64,000 bases of DNA. Source: Capsulimonas corticalis. GTDB taxonomy: Bacteria > Armatimonadota > Armatimonadia > Armatimonadales > Capsulimonadaceae. Below, piece after piece: positions 39,424 through 48,621 of this stretch; within the stretch, counting starts at the first letter, position 1, and each line of letters starts with the position of its first letter. The stretch is taken from the NCBI RefSeq assembly GCF_003574315.2, contig NZ_AP025739.1:3410001-3474000 (forward strand), given 5' to 3'. The position numbers and the translations under genes are program-made. The notes under the pieces are model-generated. The model saw only the letters and a program-made list of their open reading frames with translations, had not been told where the DNA came from and ran no database searches.

Positions 39424-40920
39424 TCAAGAATTTGGCGGCGTGAACTCGAATGTGTTCGCGGGAATCTTCGAATTGACTCGAATGTCCGAATAGTCGATCG
39501 TGAAGTTCAGTTCCGGGAAACGCCCGGATGTGTCCTGACTGACGACTCGGTAAAGTAAGTGGTCGGCGCGGCCTATGGAAAATGTCGTGGCGCCATGGTC
39601 GTCTTTGTTGTCCGGGCGGGGCGGTGTAAAGAGTGTATCGGTGAGTACCCCGCCGATGACGGCGGGCGCTCCGAGGACGAACATTTTCTTAGCCTTGGGG
39701 TCTTGCGCGACGACTTTATCGATATCCGCCCTGGTATCGTCGAGCATCATCTCGGGAAATGGCTCTTTGACATCGGCCGCGCCGATAAGGCAATCCATCA
39801 GCGGTGTGTAATTTTTCATCAGAGGCTGGCCCGACGCCTGGTTGGGAGCTTCTTCGGGAACTGTCCACACCTTTTCATTCGCGTACAGCACACGCTTGGA
39901 GGAGGCGTCGCGTGTCACGACGATATTGAATTTCCCCGGACGCTGAAACGCGTAATTTATTTGATATGGCATCCCCATGGCGCCGCTTCCCGCCGCTGTC
40001 TCGGTAAACGTGCAGGATTTCAAATCCGCATACGTCCGGAGCATTTTGAGATAACAATTGAACGCCGCCACATGAGTGTCCGCAATAGCGGGATTTGCGA
40101 TCGGCTCCTTTCCCGTGCGTGGCGAATGCGGAGCTTTGGCTGCGGCAAGGTAAACCCCGCCTCCGGCAAGAATGAGACCTCCGGTAATGGCGGCGATGGT
40201 TTTTACTTTCGCGAGTGTCATGGCTGTTTGCGCTCCTTGGGCGATTAGCGGGATAGGCGCGCCTGCAAGGGGCGCCGAGGCGTACGTTTGTACGATCTCC
40301 GAGATCTTTGCTTCGAGGTTCGCAGGCATGGCGTGGGCGTGATGGACCTGCACCAATTCGGCGGCGGCGGCGACCGTCAGCGGCGCGCCGGCGCGTGTCA
40401 GCGTCGTGCGGAGCTTCGCCAGCGCGCGATTGACGCGCTTGCGCGCCGCTTCTTCGGAGATTCCGATCGCAGCCCCCGTCTCCGCCAGGGTGTAGTCGCA
40501 GATGAATCGAAGGAGTACGACGTTTCGATCTATCGGCGCCAGCTTGTCCAGGGCTTCTCCAACGCACAAATCCGAAACGCGATCGGCTGCTTCTGATGCG
40601 GTATGACTGACTTCACGCGCCATCAATTGCTCGCGCATTTGGCGTCGCCTTTCTCCTCGCAGCGCATTTCTCGACGCATACTTGCAGGCGTCAAATAGCC
40701 AGGATGGAAGGACGATGCTGGAGCGAAAGGTCGGAGCCTTGCGCGCAAGCAGCAGGAAAACCGCCTGTGTCACATCCTCCGCCTGTGTCCGGTCGCCGAC
40801 TTCGCGCAGGCATGTCGCATAGACCAGCCGCAAATAGCGCTTCGTCAGCTCCGCAAACGCGGCCTGCGAGTTCGTCTCGACAAAGGCGCGCAGCAATTCC
40901 CAATCCCGTCGTTCGTGCAT
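39424..40920 (-). CDS. ECF sigma factor fused to a membrane segment and a secreted domain
   Basis: ATG 40920 gives 498 residues. Region 2 (LTKRYLRLVYATCLREVGD, EDVTQAVFLLLARKAP) lies at 20-65, region 4 (GEALDKLAPIDRNVVLLRF, EEAARKRVNRALAKLR) at 120-175. A membrane helix follows at about 241-261 (TIAAITGGLILAGGGVYLAA) and then about 235 extracytoplasmic residues (LGAPAVIGGVLTDTLF, FSIGRADHLLYRVVSQD) of the DUF2092/LolA-like type. So one polypeptide carries sigma factor and a sensor outside the membrane, with no separate anti-sigma gene nearby. A signal might release or activate the sigma part (inference). Confidence 0.82.
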   Translation of the reverse strand: MHERRDWELLRAFVETNSQAAFAELTKRYLRLVYATCLREVGDRTQAEDVTQAVFLLLARKAPTFRSSIVLPSWLFDACKYASRNALRGERRRQMREQLMAREVSHTASEAADRVSDLCVGEALDKLAPIDRNVVLLRFICDYTLAETGAAIGISEEAARKRVNRALAKLRTTLTRAGAPLTVAAAAELVQVHHAHAMPANLEAKISEIVQTYASAPLAGAPIPLIAQGAQTAMTLAKVKTIAAITGGLILAGGGVYLAAAKAPHSPRTGKEPIANPAIADTHVAAFNCYLKMLRTYADLKSCTFTETAAGSGAMGMPYQINYAFQRPGKFNIVVTRDASSKRVLYANEKVWTVPEEAPNQASGQPLMKNYTPLMDCLIGAADVKEPFPEMMLDDTRADIDKVVAQDPKAKKMFVLGAPAVIGGVLTDTLFTPPRPDNKDDHGATTFSIGRADHLLYRVVSQDTSGRFPELNFTIDYSDIRVNSKIPANTFEFTPPNS

Positions 40921-41095
40921 CGTGACATTCTCTCCGTGGCTATTTGATGGGTAATTGTCCGGTGGAGGAGGTAAAGCGGACATCGGCGCAAAAGAATTTT
41001 ATTGTACCGCCTGAGGGTACCCTGTAAGGTAGCGTCGCCTGCGGCGTAACTTTGGAAAACGGGGCCGCCAATCAGCGGCGGCGGGAGATGATCGA

Positions 41096-41881
41096 ATGAG
41101 CGTGACGAATTCTGCATTGACGCTGGATCTGAGCGGCAAGGTGTGCGTGGTGACGGGCGCGACCGGGGATCTGGGCCGCGTGATGGCGCGGACGCTGGCG
41201 CGGTGCGGCGCGGATGTCGCGATCAATTATCTGCGTAACGCCGAGATGGCGCAGACGCTGGCGGCGGAGGTGCGGGAATTGGGCGGCCGCGCGCTGGTCG
41301 TGCAGGCGGATGTGACTCAGAAAGAGAGTGTGGACGCGATGCGCGATCTCGTTCATGCGGAGCTGGGCGTCGCCGATGTCCTGGTGAACAACGCGGTCAT
41401 TCAGTATGATTGGACGTCGGTATTGGAGCAGTCCGTGGCAGACTATGAGAGCCAGTTCCGTTCGTGCGTTCTCCACAACGTGCTGATGGCGCAGGCGTTC
41501 GCCCCGGCGATGATCGCGCGCGGCGCCGGCGGCCGGGTCATCGGGATCAATACGGAGTGCGCCATGCAGAACTTCACCAGCCAATCGGCCTATGTGGCCG
41601 GCAAGCGCGGTATGGACGGCGTGCTGCGCATCCTGGCGAAGGAGATCGGGGAGCACCAGATTACCGTCAATCAAGTCGCGCCCGGCTGGACGATCAGCGA
41701 CCGCGACCGCGCAAGCGGGACGGAGCACAATGAAGGCTACGAAAAGAATGTCCCGATGAAGCGACGCGGGACCGATCAGGAAATCGCCAACGTCGTCGCG
41801 TTCCTGGCGTCGGACCTGTCGAGCTATATCACGGGCGCGTATATTCCTGTCTGCGGCGGGAATGTGATGCCGGCGATTTAG
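41096..41881 (+). CDS. SDR-family oxidoreductase
   Basis: 261 residues from ATG 41096 (site GGGAGATG). TGATGDLGRVMAR is the NAD(P) motif, NNAVIQYDW the NNAG variant, and SAYVAGKRGMDG holds Tyr-x3-Lys (Y, K) of classical short-chain dehydrogenases; TGAYIPVCGGNVM is the usual end. In the cytoplasm it oxidises or reduces a polyol, sugar or its lactone. It opens a presumed sugar cluster with the AraC regulator, aldolase and isomerase downstream. Confidence 0.88.
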   Translation: MSVTNSALTLDLSGKVCVVTGATGDLGRVMARTLARCGADVAINYLRNAEMAQTLAAEVRELGGRALVVQADVTQKESVDAMRDLVHAELGVADVLVNNAVIQYDWTSVLEQSVADYESQFRSCVLHNVLMAQAFAPAMIARGAGGRVIGINTECAMQNFTSQSAYVAGKRGMDGVLRILAKEIGEHQITVNQVAPGWTISDRDRASGTEHNEGYEKNVPMKRRGTDQEIANVVAFLASDLSSYITGAYIPVCGGNVMPAI

Positions 41882-41948
41882 GTGGGTTTGCACGGGAGGG
41901 GCCGGTCATCAGAGGGCGCCAGGGTAGGCTTGCAACCCTCACTTATGC

Positions 41949-41962
41949 TATCATAACGCAAA
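41949..41962 (+). promoter_or_regulatory. extended -10 close to the AraC-type start
   Basis: TGC then TATCAT (41949-41954), eight bases before ATG 41963. No ribosome site precedes the ATG, so a leaderless or nearly leaderless transcript is plausible. Confidence 0.4.
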
Positions 41963-42823
41963 ATGCCGCTACTCGATTCCGATCAGCTCTTTAACCAAAA
42001 ATCCCAGCTTCCTGGGATGCTCGACGACATCGAAATCCGGCCGCTCTGGGCGGCGCGGTTTGATCTTCAGGTCGGCAGCTGGAATCTGCCCAAGCTCGTC
42101 AACGACTTCTGGCGTATCTATCAAAACGACGCGCGGGGCGGGCGGCTGATTGCGGCGACCGGGACGATCGATCTGGAGCCGCATTCGGTTTATATTATTC
42201 CTGCGGGATTGGAGCTTTCGAGCCGTAACGAAGAGCCGATCACGCAATTCTTCATACACTTCGAGTTCCGGGGGATTCCGCCGATTGCGTTCGAGGACAT
42301 CTTCCCCGGGCCGGTGCGGATTCCCGAAGATCCGCTGTTTTCGCAAATCGTGTCTCGGCTTGGCGATCGGGTGGCGCGCGAGGGCTGCGACGATGTGTCC
42401 GTCCAGTGCATGATCAAAGGGATCATCTATGAGGCGCTGGGGCATTATCTGGGCGCGCTGACACCCGAAACGCTGGAGCGGTGCTGGACGCGCGTGTCGC
42501 TGATCAAGCCGCTGCTGCCGGCGCTGCAATGGATTCAGGACAATCTCGATCAGCGGATGACCAACGCGGAGATCGCATCGCTCTGCCATATGAGCGAAGG
42601 GCATTTTATCCGCCGCTTTCGGGAGGCGACCAGCCTTTCGCCGGTTCAGTATATTTTGAAGCGCCGGGTCGCCTGCGCCGCCCAGCAGCTCTTGTTTACC
42701 AACGACAGCATCGACCAGATCGCCGAGCAGAATGGCTTCGCCGACCGGTTCTATTTCTCGCGCATCTTCCTGCGTGAAACCGGACGCCCGCCCGCCGCGT
42801 ACCGGCGCGGGCATCACGGATAA
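41963..42823 (+). CDS. AraC-family transcriptional regulator
   Basis: 286 residues. The N-terminal half is an AraC-type cupin sensing domain (GTIDLEPHSVYIIPAGLEL). Two HTH motifs follow near 200-285: MTNAEIASLCHMSEGHFIRRF and DSIDQIAEQNGFADRFYFSRIF, the second with the family signature. It lies between the SDR gene and the aldolase gene in the same direction and is the likely sugar-responsive activator for the cluster (inference). Ligand unknown. Confidence 0.92.
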   Translation: MPLLDSDQLFNQKSQLPGMLDDIEIRPLWAARFDLQVGSWNLPKLVNDFWRIYQNDARGGRLIAATGTIDLEPHSVYIIPAGLELSSRNEEPITQFFIHFEFRGIPPIAFEDIFPGPVRIPEDPLFSQIVSRLGDRVAREGCDDVSVQCMIKGIIYEALGHYLGALTPETLERCWTRVSLIKPLLPALQWIQDNLDQRMTNAEIASLCHMSEGHFIRRFREATSLSPVQYILKRRVACAAQQLLFTNDSIDQIAEQNGFADRFYFSRIFLRETGRPPAAYRRGHHG

Positions 42824-42892
42824 TCGCCGCCGTTTTCCCCTCGCGCACGCTCTGCCGTGCAGGATCCTCCATATTTTTGTTTCGATCGTCTA

Positions 42893-42948
42893 TTGGCCTC
42901 CCGGTCGGTCCGTGATAAAATAACACTCGTGGGATTTTGTCCCGCGAG
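42893..42948 (+). promoter_or_regulatory. promoter with start-site hairpin for the aldolase/isomerase genes
   Basis: TTGGCC (42893-42898), 17-base spacer, TAAAAT (42916-42921). The predicted transcript begins with CTCGTGGGA pairing TCCCGCGAG (42926-42948, one wobble pair), a hairpin ending 46 bases before ATG 42995. Could stabilise the 5' end or hold a control site. Confidence 0.5.
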
Positions 42949-42994
42949 CCAAGACTTTTCGGTCAAGAATTTTATCAGTCAACGAGGACACGCC

Positions 42995-43768
42995 ATGACG
43001 GATACGGACGGAATACTGCCGCAATTGCTGACCCTCTCGCACGATCTGGGCGATGCGGGGCGTCAGTGGGCGATCCTGGGGGAAGGCAACACCTCCGCGC
43101 GTCTCAGCGAGGCGACGTTTTTGGTGAAGGCCAGCGGCTCGCAGCTGCGGACGCTCACGAGCGACCAACTGGTTGAAGTCTCGTTCGCGCCGCTTTTGGA
43201 CGCGCTGCGAAGCAGCGAGTTCTGGCCCGATGAGCGCACGCGCGACCTGCTCCGTTCCTGCTGCGTCCATGAAGGCAGCCGCACGCCGAGCGTCGAGACG
43301 CTGTTCCACGCGGGGCTGCTCAGTCTGCCCGGGGTGAACTTTATCGGTCATACCCATGTCACCAGCATCAATAGCCTGACCTGCTCGCGCGGCGGCTGGG
43401 ATCTGATGCTGCAAGGGCGGCGCTTGTTTCCCGATGAGATCGTCGTCTGCGGCGTCGCTCCCTGCTGCGTTCCCTATGTCGACCCCGGCCTGCCGCTCGC
43501 GCGGACGATATTAGAGCGTGTCCAGCAGTTCATCCAGAAGCATGGCGCAGTCCCCAAGACGATCTACCTTCAGAACCACGGCTTCATCGCGCTGGGCGCC
43601 AGCGCCTCCGAAGTGCTCAGCATCACGCAGATGGCCGACAAGGCCGCGCACATCCTGATCGGCGCGATCGCCTGCGGCGAGCCGATGTTTATGAGCCACG
43701 CCGACGTTTCCCGCATCGCGACGCGTCCCGACGAGCATCTGCGCCAGCGAGCGCTGGGCCTGAAATAA
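42995..43768 (+). CDS. class II aldolase/adducin-family protein
   Basis: ATG 42995 (site GAGGACACGCC) gives 257 residues. AILGEGNTSARLSEATFLVKASG is the usual N-terminal phosphate-binding region; FIGHTHVTSINSL carries the HxH zinc ligands and LQNHGFIALGAS the third His. This is the fuculose-1-phosphate/rhamnulose-1-phosphate aldolase family, which split ketose-1-phosphates into DHAP and an aldehyde; some act as epimerases or lactonases. It is followed after 30 bases by the isomerase gene. Substrate inferred as a 6-deoxy sugar or pentulose. Confidence 0.87.
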   Translation: MTDTDGILPQLLTLSHDLGDAGRQWAILGEGNTSARLSEATFLVKASGSQLRTLTSDQLVEVSFAPLLDALRSSEFWPDERTRDLLRSCCVHEGSRTPSVETLFHAGLLSLPGVNFIGHTHVTSINSLTCSRGGWDLMLQGRRLFPDEIVVCGVAPCCVPYVDPGLPLARTILERVQQFIQKHGAVPKTIYLQNHGFIALGASASEVLSITQMADKAAHILIGAIACGEPMFMSHADVSRIATRPDEHLRQRALGLK

Positions 43769-43798
43769 GAACTCTCGAAGACATAGAGGAATCTACTC

Positions 43799-45400
43799 AT
43801 GACAAAGCAAGTGATTTTGATCGCCAGCGGCGATCTGCGGATCGCGGCGAACCAGACCTGCGAGGCGGCGCAGGCCGCCATGGAGGCGCAGATTGTCGCG
43901 GCCTTAGAGCGCGAGGGCGTTACCGTCAAGCGCGGGCATCCCTTCGATCCGAAGAAGGGCCATGGCTTTATCGACAGCCAGAAGTACGGCATGGAAGTCT
44001 TCCGGGGGATCGATCCCGAGGCGCCGCTGATCGTCGCCGAGGCCGTCTGGCAGTACAGCCACCATGTGCTGCATGGTCTGGTCACTCACAAAGGGCCGAT
44101 CCTGACGATCGCCAACTGGAGCGGCACGTGGCCCGGCCTGGTCGGCATGCTCAACTTGAACGGCAGCCTGACCAAGGCGGGCGTGAAGTACAGCACGCTT
44201 TGGAGCGAGGAGTTCACCGACGAGTACTTCCGGAAGGGGCTGCGCCAGTGGCTGTCCGAAGGGACCGTCACGCACGACACCAGCCACGCCAAGGCGTTTG
44301 AGGCGAGCGCGGCGCCGGCGGACGCCGTGGCGCTGGGCGCGGAGTTCGGACGCGAGCTCAAGACCCGCAAGGCGATCATGGGGATCTTCGACGAAGGCTG
44401 TATGGGCATGTTCAACGCCATCCTGCCCGACGATCTGCTGCACGCCACAGGCGTGTTCAAGGAGCGTCTGAGCCAGTCCGCGCTGTACGCCAAGACTCTG
44501 ACCGTGGGCGATGACGAAGCGCAGGCCGTCTACCAGTGGCTGCTGGACAAGGGCATGACCTTCCACTACGGCCCGGATGAGGCCACGGATCTCACCGAGG
44601 CGCAAGTCCTGCTCCAGTGCAAGATGTACATCGCCGCCCTGCGCATCGCCGATGAGTTCGGCTGCGACACGATCGGCATCCAGTACCAGCAGGGCCTGAA
44701 GGATCTCGCCCCGGCGTCCGATCTGGTCGAAGGACTGCTAAACAACGTCAGCCGCCCCCCCGTCCAGCACGAAACGACCGGCGAAGAGCTTTACGCCGGC
44801 GAGGCTCTCCCGCACTTCAACGAAGTCGACGAAGCCGCCGGCCTCGACGCCCTCGTTACATACCGTCTGTGGCGCAAGCTCGGCTACGCGCCCGAGACCA
44901 CCCTGCACGATCTGCGCTGGGGCCGTCAGTACACCGGCGGCGGGATCGACGAATATGTCTGGGTCTTCCTGATCTCCGGCGCCGCGCCGCCCGAGCACTT
45001 CATTGGCGGCTACGCCGGAACGTCGAGCGAGCGCCAGCCCCCCATGTACTTCCGCCTCGGAGGCGGCACGGTCAAGGGAATCAGCAAGCCCGGCGAGATC
45101 GTCTGGAGCCGCATCTACGTCGCCGACAATGCGCTCAAGTGCGACATGGGCCTTGGCGGCGTCGTCGAGCTTCCGAAGGAAGAAACCGACGAGCGCTGGA
45201 ATCTGACCACTCCGCAGTGGCCGATCATGCACGCCGTCCTCTACGGCGTCACCCGCGACCAGATGATGGCGCAGCACAAAGCCAACCACATCCAGGTCGC
45301 CTACGCCCCCGACGCCCAGGCTGCCCAGCGCGCCCTCTACGCCAAAGCCGCCGCCCTGCAAGAACTCGGCGTCACCGTCAACCTCTGCGGCGTTGCGTAG
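43799..45400 (+). CDS. L-fucose isomerase-family protein
   Basis: 533 residues from ATG 43799 with GAGGAATC upstream. [34 protein letters not shown] (catalytic Glu region) and [11 protein letters not shown] fit the FucI/AraA-like isomerase fold of the L-fucose isomerase family, though the N-terminal layout differs from E. coli FucI. It should interconvert an aldose and ketose to feed the neighbouring aldolase. No kinase gene is seen nearby to phosphorylate the ketose, so the route may use one encoded elsewhere. Exact sugar uncertain. Confidence 0.82.
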   Translation: MTKQVILIASGDLRIAANQTCEAAQAAMEAQIVAALEREGVTVKRGHPFDPKKGHGFIDSQKYGMEVFRGIDPEAPLIVAEAVWQYSHHVLHGLVTHKGPILTIANWSGTWPGLVGMLNLNGSLTKAGVKYSTLWSEEFTDEYFRKGLRQWLSEGTVTHDTSHAKAFEASAAPADAVALGAEFGRELKTRKAIMGIFDEGCMGMFNAILPDDLLHATGVFKERLSQSALYAKTLTVGDDEAQAVYQWLLDKGMTFHYGPDEATDLTEAQVLLQCKMYIAALRIADEFGCDTIGIQYQQGLKDLAPASDLVEGLLNNVSRPPVQHETTGEELYAGEALPHFNEVDEAAGLDALVTYRLWRKLGYAPETTLHDLRWGRQYTGGGIDEYVWVFLISGAAPPEHFIGGYAGTSSERQPPMYFRLGGGTVKGISKPGEIVWSRIYVADNALKCDMGLGGVVELPKEETDERWNLTTPQWPIMHAVLYGVTRDQMMAQHKANHIQVAYAPDAQAAQRALYAKAAALQELGVTVNLCGVA

Positions 45401-45418
45401 GTATATTATTACAGTATA

Positions 45419-45452
45419 CAGGGGTTTAGTATTAAATTACATTAGACCCCTG
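45419..45452. other. inverted repeat at the edge of the AT-rich island
   Basis: CAGGGGT (45419-45425) and ACCCCTG (45446-45452) flank an AT-rich 20-base loop, beside a GTATA/TATAC pair (45401-45418). It marks the switch from GC-rich to AT-rich sequence. Might be a terminator or recombination scar; no matching copy was seen at the other edge. Confidence 0.35.
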
Positions 45453-45507
45453 CAATCTGAACTCTGACGTTCAAGTCGAGCGTTGAAATTTCGCTAAGTC
45501 ATGTTGA

Positions 45508-47583
45508 TCAAATTTTCGCACGATTTAATTTAGCGTTAGTGTTGATTCGTTCTGGTTTTATTGGTTGTAGAATAAAATTTAAAGGCCATTTTGTATTCTT
45601 GTTGTAATATACATGAATTAATTTCGCTCCTGTCCAGTTTACATGGCTTAAATCCGCATCACTCAAATCAGCATTCTCAAGATTAGCATTAGTCAGATTT
45701 GCTGTTTGGAGTTTTGCTCCATGCAATCTTGCACCTGTGAGGTTTGCATTGGTGAAATTTGAATTGAAGAGTGAAGTATTCTCGAAATTTATTTGAGTGA
45801 GATCTGCTCCTGAAAAGTTGGTATCCATTAGTTGAGTGTTTCTCAAATCGGCGTTTAATGTTATTGCGTTCGAGAAATCAGCGCGGAATAAGACCGAGTT
45901 CTTCAGATTCGATACAAAAAGATAAGCTTTACGAAAATTTGTTCCTTTGAGATTTGTGTTTCTTAAATCGCTGTATGATAAATCGGAATTGCTCATGTTG
46001 GCGAAGCTTAAGTCTGCGTGGCTCAAAAGTGAACTTGATAAATCTGTATATTGAGCACTCACATCTATCATGTGCGCTCCACGAAGATCGCTATGACTAA
46101 TATCTGCATGATCTAATATGGATTTGTTCAGGTCAGCTCTTACTAAGAATGCGTTTTGTGCGTTGGCATATCGCAAATCACTTCTCGTCAAGAATGCAGG
46201 TTTAACGTGTGCGATTTGCACATAATCTTTTTCCAATGACTGGTTTGTACGGTAATCAAATTCGATGTTTTGAAATGGTGAAGGCGTATGTAGCGCGTCT
46301 CTATCTATCCATTCAGTTGGTTTTGTAGAAACCTCTGTGTCGCTAATATTCGCAAATGGGCTTACATTCAGTTCTTCTAAGATGCGCGGTACCCATCGGC
46401 GCAAGTTAAATGTGCCCAATTTTGGTCTTGGCATGTTATTTTGATATAGTTTTCGTGGAACACCATTAAATGCGGATGTCGAAAGCCAAAAGAATATACA
46501 GCCAATTGCTAGTGATAAAGCTGCATTGTTCATTTTGGCCTTACCCAATTGAAATGCTTTAGGTGTAGTCCAATCGTTGATGCTTTTGCTTTTGTGTCTA
46601 AGCGTGATATTGGTAAGATGGTGAAAAGTAACAGCTGTCCACATAAATAGAAATATTAAAATTACATGCGTTCCTGTTATTGTCCAATCTCTACGAGGCA
46701 GAGCTCTTGCCCAAAATGGGAGACACATTAGAGGTACGAACCAGTATCCGAGAAACGAAAACAGTAGACTTTGAATTGTGGATAGAGGTTTTCTTTGCGA
46801 TTTTAATTGTGGAAAATAGTCTCGAACTAAATCACTTAATAACCAGGGATGTGTCTTTTGATCTATCGTTGCACCATCAGGGAAAACTGCCGGGAGAATA
46901 GACAGCGATTCCCATAGTCGCTGTAAGTATAAATGGAAGGCGACGTAGAGAAAGAATAATACTGTAGGCGCTAGCCAGAAGAACATCCGGACAGCTATGT
47001 CTACATCGAGAATAGGTAATTTCGCAGTGCCTGAATCCGTAATTAACTGAACGTCTAGCGTCTTTTGAATGGTTAAGAGCATAAAGGCCGAAGACAACAA
47101 CATTGACAAAAATAATTTGCCTGCATTTTTAGATAACTCTTCAACATTCTTTAGACTTTCAAAATCTTTAATTTCCGCAGGCAGTTTTGCGCGTCGTAAA
47201 TTTGCACCACCAAGCTGTTCGCTAATTAAGCCGTTGACTTCCGTCAGGTCAGAGCCTTCTAGATCGGTGTCAATAAAGACAGTGTTGATAACATTAGCAT
47301 CTTTAAAATCAATTTCTTTTAGTTTTGCTCCTTGTAAATCAATATTGCTTAAATTAGCTCCCGCAAAGTCTGCTGTTTTAAGATCATACTTTTGAACGTC
47401 AAGTTTTTGCCCTTCGATGCCTTTGGTAGATATCCATAAATCATGTGCTGTTATTGCCTCGGAAAATGGATCCACCTTTGGTTTCAGTAGATCTTCGTGT
47501 GCCGTAGTTACCGAAGATATTGTTTCTTTATTGACGCTAAATGCAGGTATTTTTCTTTTGGATATAAAATTGAATGGCTTCAT
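45508..47583 (-). CDS. pentapeptide-repeat membrane protein, AT-rich, probably acquired
   Basis: 691 residues, ATG 47583. The N-terminal 60-130 region (ADFAGANLSNIDLQGAKL) and the C-terminal 450-650 region (many ALRYAN, ADLSHADLSF-type units) are pentapeptide repeats that form right-handed beta helices. Between them are about five membrane helices, including LFLSMLLSSAFMLL and VILIFLFMWTAVTFH. No enzyme motif. Codon third positions are rich in A and T, unlike every neighbour, pointing to transfer. Possible roles: membrane sensor or defence effector; not determined. Confidence 0.8.
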   Translation of the reverse strand: MKPFNFISKRKIPAFSVNKETISSVTTAHEDLLKPKVDPFSEAITAHDLWISTKGIEGQKLDVQKYDLKTADFAGANLSNIDLQGAKLKEIDFKDANVINTVFIDTDLEGSDLTEVNGLISEQLGGANLRRAKLPAEIKDFESLKNVEELSKNAGKLFLSMLLSSAFMLLTIQKTLDVQLITDSGTAKLPILDVDIAVRMFFWLAPTVLFFLYVAFHLYLQRLWESLSILPAVFPDGATIDQKTHPWLLSDLVRDYFPQLKSQRKPLSTIQSLLFSFLGYWFVPLMCLPFWARALPRRDWTITGTHVILIFLFMWTAVTFHHLTNITLRHKSKSINDWTTPKAFQLGKAKMNNAALSLAIGCIFFWLSTSAFNGVPRKLYQNNMPRPKLGTFNLRRWVPRILEELNVSPFANISDTEVSTKPTEWIDRDALHTPSPFQNIEFDYRTNQSLEKDYVQIAHVKPAFLTRSDLRYANAQNAFLVRADLNKSILDHADISHSDLRGAHMIDVSAQYTDLSSSLLSHADLSFANMSNSDLSYSDLRNTNLKGTNFRKAYLFVSNLKNSVLFRADFSNAITLNADLRNTQLMDTNFSGADLTQINFENTSLFNSNFTNANLTGARLHGAKLQTANLTNANLENADLSDADLSHVNWTGAKLIHVYYNKNTKWPLNFILQPIKPERINTNAKLNRAKI

Positions 47584-47791
47584 AATTTAATAGACACTAA
47601 TACGAGTAAAAAGTTGCATAGGTGCAATCTAATTATTAGAGATAGATGGATATAAACAAAGGGGGTGGGTAGAATACTTTACTTTGAGGAATGATGTCTT
47701 ATAAGGCGATGTCGCCGTTTACCGTTGCGGTACTATATATCCCGAAGTTATTAAGGAGTAATGGCGGCAACTCTTACGGTTAGCATTGCCA

Positions 47792-48616
47792 TCAATCCCA
47801 CCACAGAAATAGCGTTTTCGTTCGTTGGATCTCATACGCCAGCAGCTTCGTTCCGTCTTCGCGGCTGAGACCAGGGGTGCGCGCCGCTTCGGACGCCTCA
47901 CGCAGAAGCATTGCCTTGACTTCGGGAGGGTAGGACGCTTCGCGGATCGTGGCTTGAAACTGCGCGTGGAAGTCGCCCGCGAGCGCCCTGGCCGATTGTC
48001 CGCTTTGCGTGGTGAACTTGAGACGAGCGCCGGGGCAGAGGGCGCGCGCGGCGGCGAGGGCCCGGGAGTCTTCCTGGTATGTGATGGCGACGCCCTGTTC
48101 GACGGCGTCGGGGCAGAACCGATAAGCATCCTCGGCGAAGACGCAGAGATTTTCCGGCAGCGTATCGAAGCGCAGAGCGACCCAATCACACGCTGCGCCG
48201 ACGACATTCAGGCGGCATTGCGTCGACCAGTAGGCGATACGGTCGATGACATCGGCGGTGGAGACGCCGTGGTTTACTCCATTCGAGCGGCGGAGCCGTA
48301 CGATCGCCATCATATCGGTTGTTGGCAGGAGAATGAGCTCATCGCTGTCCCGCAGACCGCTGGGGAGCCTCCGCTCGCTCCAGAAGGCCCGGCAGCCTTT
48401 CAGTAGCAGCGCCGCCTGATGCGTTTCGATAAACTGCTCGATGCGCGTTTTGGAGAGTGAGACGGACAATCCTGCGGGGGCCTGGGCGCTTTGCCCGTCC
48501 TCTTCGGCGGCGGCGTGCTCCAGTGCGCCGCTCGTTGCTTGTTTGACAAATATTGCGACATCGTGCGGAAATCCAATCGTCTCGATCATCCGCATTTCTT
48601 CGGGCGTGAGTTCCAT
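47792..48616 (-). CDS. DUF4253-family protein, paralogue 1
   Basis: ATG 48616 (MELTPEEMRM) gives 274 residues. NVVGAACDWVALRFDTLPEN, FCPDAVEQG and the last residues LFLWWD are the DUF4253 hallmarks, known from actinobacterial orphan proteins. An N-terminal region of about 100 residues before it (SVSLSKTRIEQFIETHQA) is shared with the next gene. Five bases separate it from its tandem paralogue (48622-49458). No catalytic residues known. Function unknown. Confidence 0.75.
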   Translation of the reverse strand: MELTPEEMRMIETIGFPHDVAIFVKQATSGALEHAAAEEDGQSAQAPAGLSVSLSKTRIEQFIETHQAALLLKGCRAFWSERRLPSGLRDSDELILLPTTDMMAIVRLRRSNGVNHGVSTADVIDRIAYWSTQCRLNVVGAACDWVALRFDTLPENLCVFAEDAYRFCPDAVEQGVAITYQEDSRALAAARALCPGARLKFTTQSGQSARALAGDFHAQFQATIREASYPPEVKAMLLREASEAARTPGLSREDGTKLLAYEIQRTKTLFLWWD

Positions 48617-48621
48617 TGTGA

